DNA of 64,000 bases from NCBI RefSeq assembly GCF_001663155.1, contig NZ_CP015963.1, forward strand, positions 1-64,000, written 5' to 3'. Below, in pieces: positions 62,463 through 64,000 of the stretch; positions within the stretch are counted from its first letter, which is position 1; every line of letters begins with the position of its first letter. This stretch comes from Altererythrobacter ishigakiensis. GTDB lineage: Bacteria; Pseudomonadota; Alphaproteobacteria; Sphingomonadales; Sphingomonadaceae. The position numbers and the translations under genes are program-made. A model generated the notes under the pieces. It ran no database searches and was not told the origin of the DNA. It saw nothing but the letters and a program-made list of their open reading frames with translations.

Positions 62463-64000
62463 TATTCAGCCGCCTGCCACAGCGGCAATTCGCCGCCTGC
62501 ATCATTGTCCGCGTGCTCGGGCCAGACACGCCCGGTAAGCGGCGGAAACCAATCTGCCGGACTTTCACCCACGGTTGCGCGCAGCTGATCCAGTTTACGC
62601 ACGGAGGCTTCGCGGCCAGATAGGATGGTCAGAACTTCCGGAGCGCCAGAGAGATCAAGCCGCACCACAACGCTCGCGTCTGGCTGGCGAACCAGGAAGC
62701 AACGGCTGTGTGCCGGAAGCGAGCGGATCAGCGCCAGTTCGTGATCGGTCAGGCCAAAGCCATCGCAATAATCCTCTGCCCGGGCGCGGCTGTTGGGCAT
62801 GAAGATCATGGTTGCGGTCTGTTCAACCAATGCGGCCGAGATCCGGCTTTCGAGCGCATCGCTTGCGCTCTGAGTGGCAAAACCAACCAGCGCATTTCGC
62901 TTCCGCAGTGTCTTCAGCCAATCCCGGATACGCGCGGCGAAGACTTCATCGTCCAGCGCTTTCCAACCTTCATCGATCAGGATCATGGTCGGATCGCCGT
63001 CCAGCCGCTCATCGATGCGGTGGAACAGATACATCATCGTGGGTGTGCGCAAGCGCGGGTTCTCAAGGAGCGCGGTCATGTCGAAACCAAGCACGCGGTT
63101 CGCAAGATCCAGTTTGTCGCTTGCGTTATCGAACAACCAGGCATGCTCGCCTTCACCGATCCATGCAGATAGCCGGTCTGCGAGGTCGCCGGGCTGCGGC
63201 CTGCGCGATCCGGCCAGCAGTTCCTTGAAATGGCGCAAGCGGCGCAGCGAAGGATCATTCTGGTAGGCGGCATCCACTGCAGACGCGATTGTTGCCAGTT
63301 CTTCCGGGCCGTTCGCCTCCAGAGTCACGCCTAACCAATCGCGCAAGAAAGCCTTGTTCTCCGCCGTGTCCGGCAGCGCGAGCGGATTGAAGCCGGTTGG
63401 TTCACCTGCGCTGATCCGGTCATAGCGCCCGCCAATCCCGCGAATGAACAGCTCTGCACCGCGATCCTTGTCAAACAGGACCGTGCGCGGATTGAATTTC
63501 TGCGCCTGTGCAGCGAGGAAGTTCATCACCACGGTCTTTCCAGAGCCGGACGGACCGACGACAGAGAAATTGCCCAGATCACCATTGTGAAAGTTGAAGA
63601 AAAACGGCGTAGCGCTGGTAGTTTGTAGCAGCGTGACCGCCTCGCCCCAGTGGTTGCCGCTTGCCTTCCCCAGCGCAAAGCCGTGCATGGAGCCGAAACT
63701 CGCCATATTCGCGCTGCTGATCAGCGCGCGGCGCACCACATATTGCTCATTGCCCGGGAATTGAGCCCAGAAACCCGGCTCAAGATTGATATCCTCGCGC
63801 ACGGCGATTGCGCCAGCATCGGCCAATGCCGCTGCACATGATGCGGTTGCCTCATCAAGCCGGGCCAAATCGCTTTCGCGTACCAGCACGGTCAGGTGAT
63901 GATCACCGAAGCCAACCGAGCCATTGCCCAACTCGTCACGCGCCGTGAGCATATCAGCGCGCTCCGCAGCTGCCTCTTCATCCACGGCGCGCAGCCGCCG
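62462..64000 (-). CDS. virB4: VirB4-type secretion ATPase (5' end outside the window)
   Basis: 512 residues seen; the start lies beyond 64000. Walker A VVGPSGSGKTVVMNFLAAQ lies near position 145 of the visible part, Walker B PTMILIDEGWKALDDE near 345. These and the order match the C-terminal ATPase domain of VirB4/CagE. It energises pilus or substrate transfer. Its stop (TAA) overlaps the virB6 start by one base. The missing N-terminal part is expected to be about 290 residues. Confidence 0.93.
   Translation of the reverse strand, partial: RRLRAVDEEAAAERADMLTARDELGNGSVGFGDHHLTVLVRESDLARLDEATASCAAALADAGAIAVREDINLEPGFWAQFPGNEQYVVRRALISSANMASFGSMHGFALGKASGNHWGEAVTLLQTTSATPFFFNFHNGDLGNFSVVGPSGSGKTVVMNFLAAQAQKFNPRTVLFDKDRGAELFIRGIGGRYDRISAGEPTGFNPLALPDTAENKAFLRDWLGVTLEANGPEELATIASAVDAAYQNDPSLRRLRHFKELLAGSRRPQPGDLADRLSAWIGEGEHAWLFDNASDKLDLANRVLGFDMTALLENPRLRTPTMMYLFHRIDERLDGDPTMILIDEGWKALDDEVFAARIRDWLKTLRKRNALVGFATQSASDALESRISAALVEQTATMIFMPNSRARAEDYCDGFGLTDHELALIRSLPAHSRCFLVRQPDASVVVRLDLSGAPEVLTILSGREASVRKLDQLRATVGESPADWFPPLTGRVWPEHADNDAGGELPLWQAAE

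Overview
The window reads as a chromosome segment from an alphaproteobacterium of the order Sphingomonadales, most likely an Erythrobacteraceae member (Erythrobacter/Altererythrobacter-like). The evidence is gene content only: GcrA, the ATP-synthase zeta inhibitor (DUF1476), a rimP-nusA-ylxR-infB cluster, HspQ, a TonB-dependent receptor of the sphingomonad type, astaxanthin-type carotenoid genes (crtW, crtZ) and a bciA-type 8-vinyl reductase. The first base is the ATG of dnaA, so the sequence was probably rotated to dnaA. No rRNA genes, insertion sequences, prophage or CRISPR array were seen.

Layout. 1-4.7 kb: dnaA, a MoeB/ThiF adenylyltransferase, a two-TM potassium-channel-like protein, and a reverse-strand SLOG-like plus 4-TM protein that resembles SLOG/SLATT defence effectors. 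5-15.3 kb: a catabolic island with a TonB receptor, a divergent FCD-type GntR regulator, and an HMG-CoA-lyase-like / hydantoinase A / hydantoinase B / CaiB / isochorismatase operon. The same palindrome, TTGTATACAA, stands before both the receptor and the operon. 15.4-21 kb: tRNA-Ser, hspQ, an ABC-2 permease, gcrA, DUF1993, DUF481 and two methyltransferase-fold genes. 21.2-36.2 kb (minus strand): the translation/RNA cluster rimP-nusA-ylxR-infB-thioesterase-rbfA, then, after an interrupting block (MarR-GNAT, yceI, abgT-type transporter, tdk, site-2 protease), truB-rpsO-pnp.

36.3-42.9 kb is the most unusual part. Two tandem secreted metzincin-like proteins have Gln in place of the first zinc-binding His (QExxHxxGxxH). 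Next comes pspF, divergent from a Psp operon that starts at a textbook sigma-54 promoter. That operon encodes a 52-residue peptide, PspA (possibly in a second, N-terminally extended form), PspB, PspC and five more small proteins. All seven proteins after PspA share a PspB/PspC-like C-terminal helix motif, so the operon seems to have grown by repeated duplication of one module.

42.9-56 kb holds sufE, ybaN, bciA, crtZ/crtW, and leuC and leuD separated by three genes. It continues with a quinone oxidoreductase, the zeta inhibitor, a bolA-grxD pair, a NUDIX hydrolase, tRNA-Arg and a queuosine-precursor transporter. 54.6-64 kb (minus strand) holds the overlapping pair ppk1-ppx and the distal end of a VirB-type secretion operon (virB4-B6-B9-B10-B11). 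virB4 runs off the window edge and no virB8 lies between B6 and B9.

All family assignments are from reading motifs and overall similarity by eye; no database search was run. Start codons were moved where a downstream start had better initiation signals or fitted the family length.
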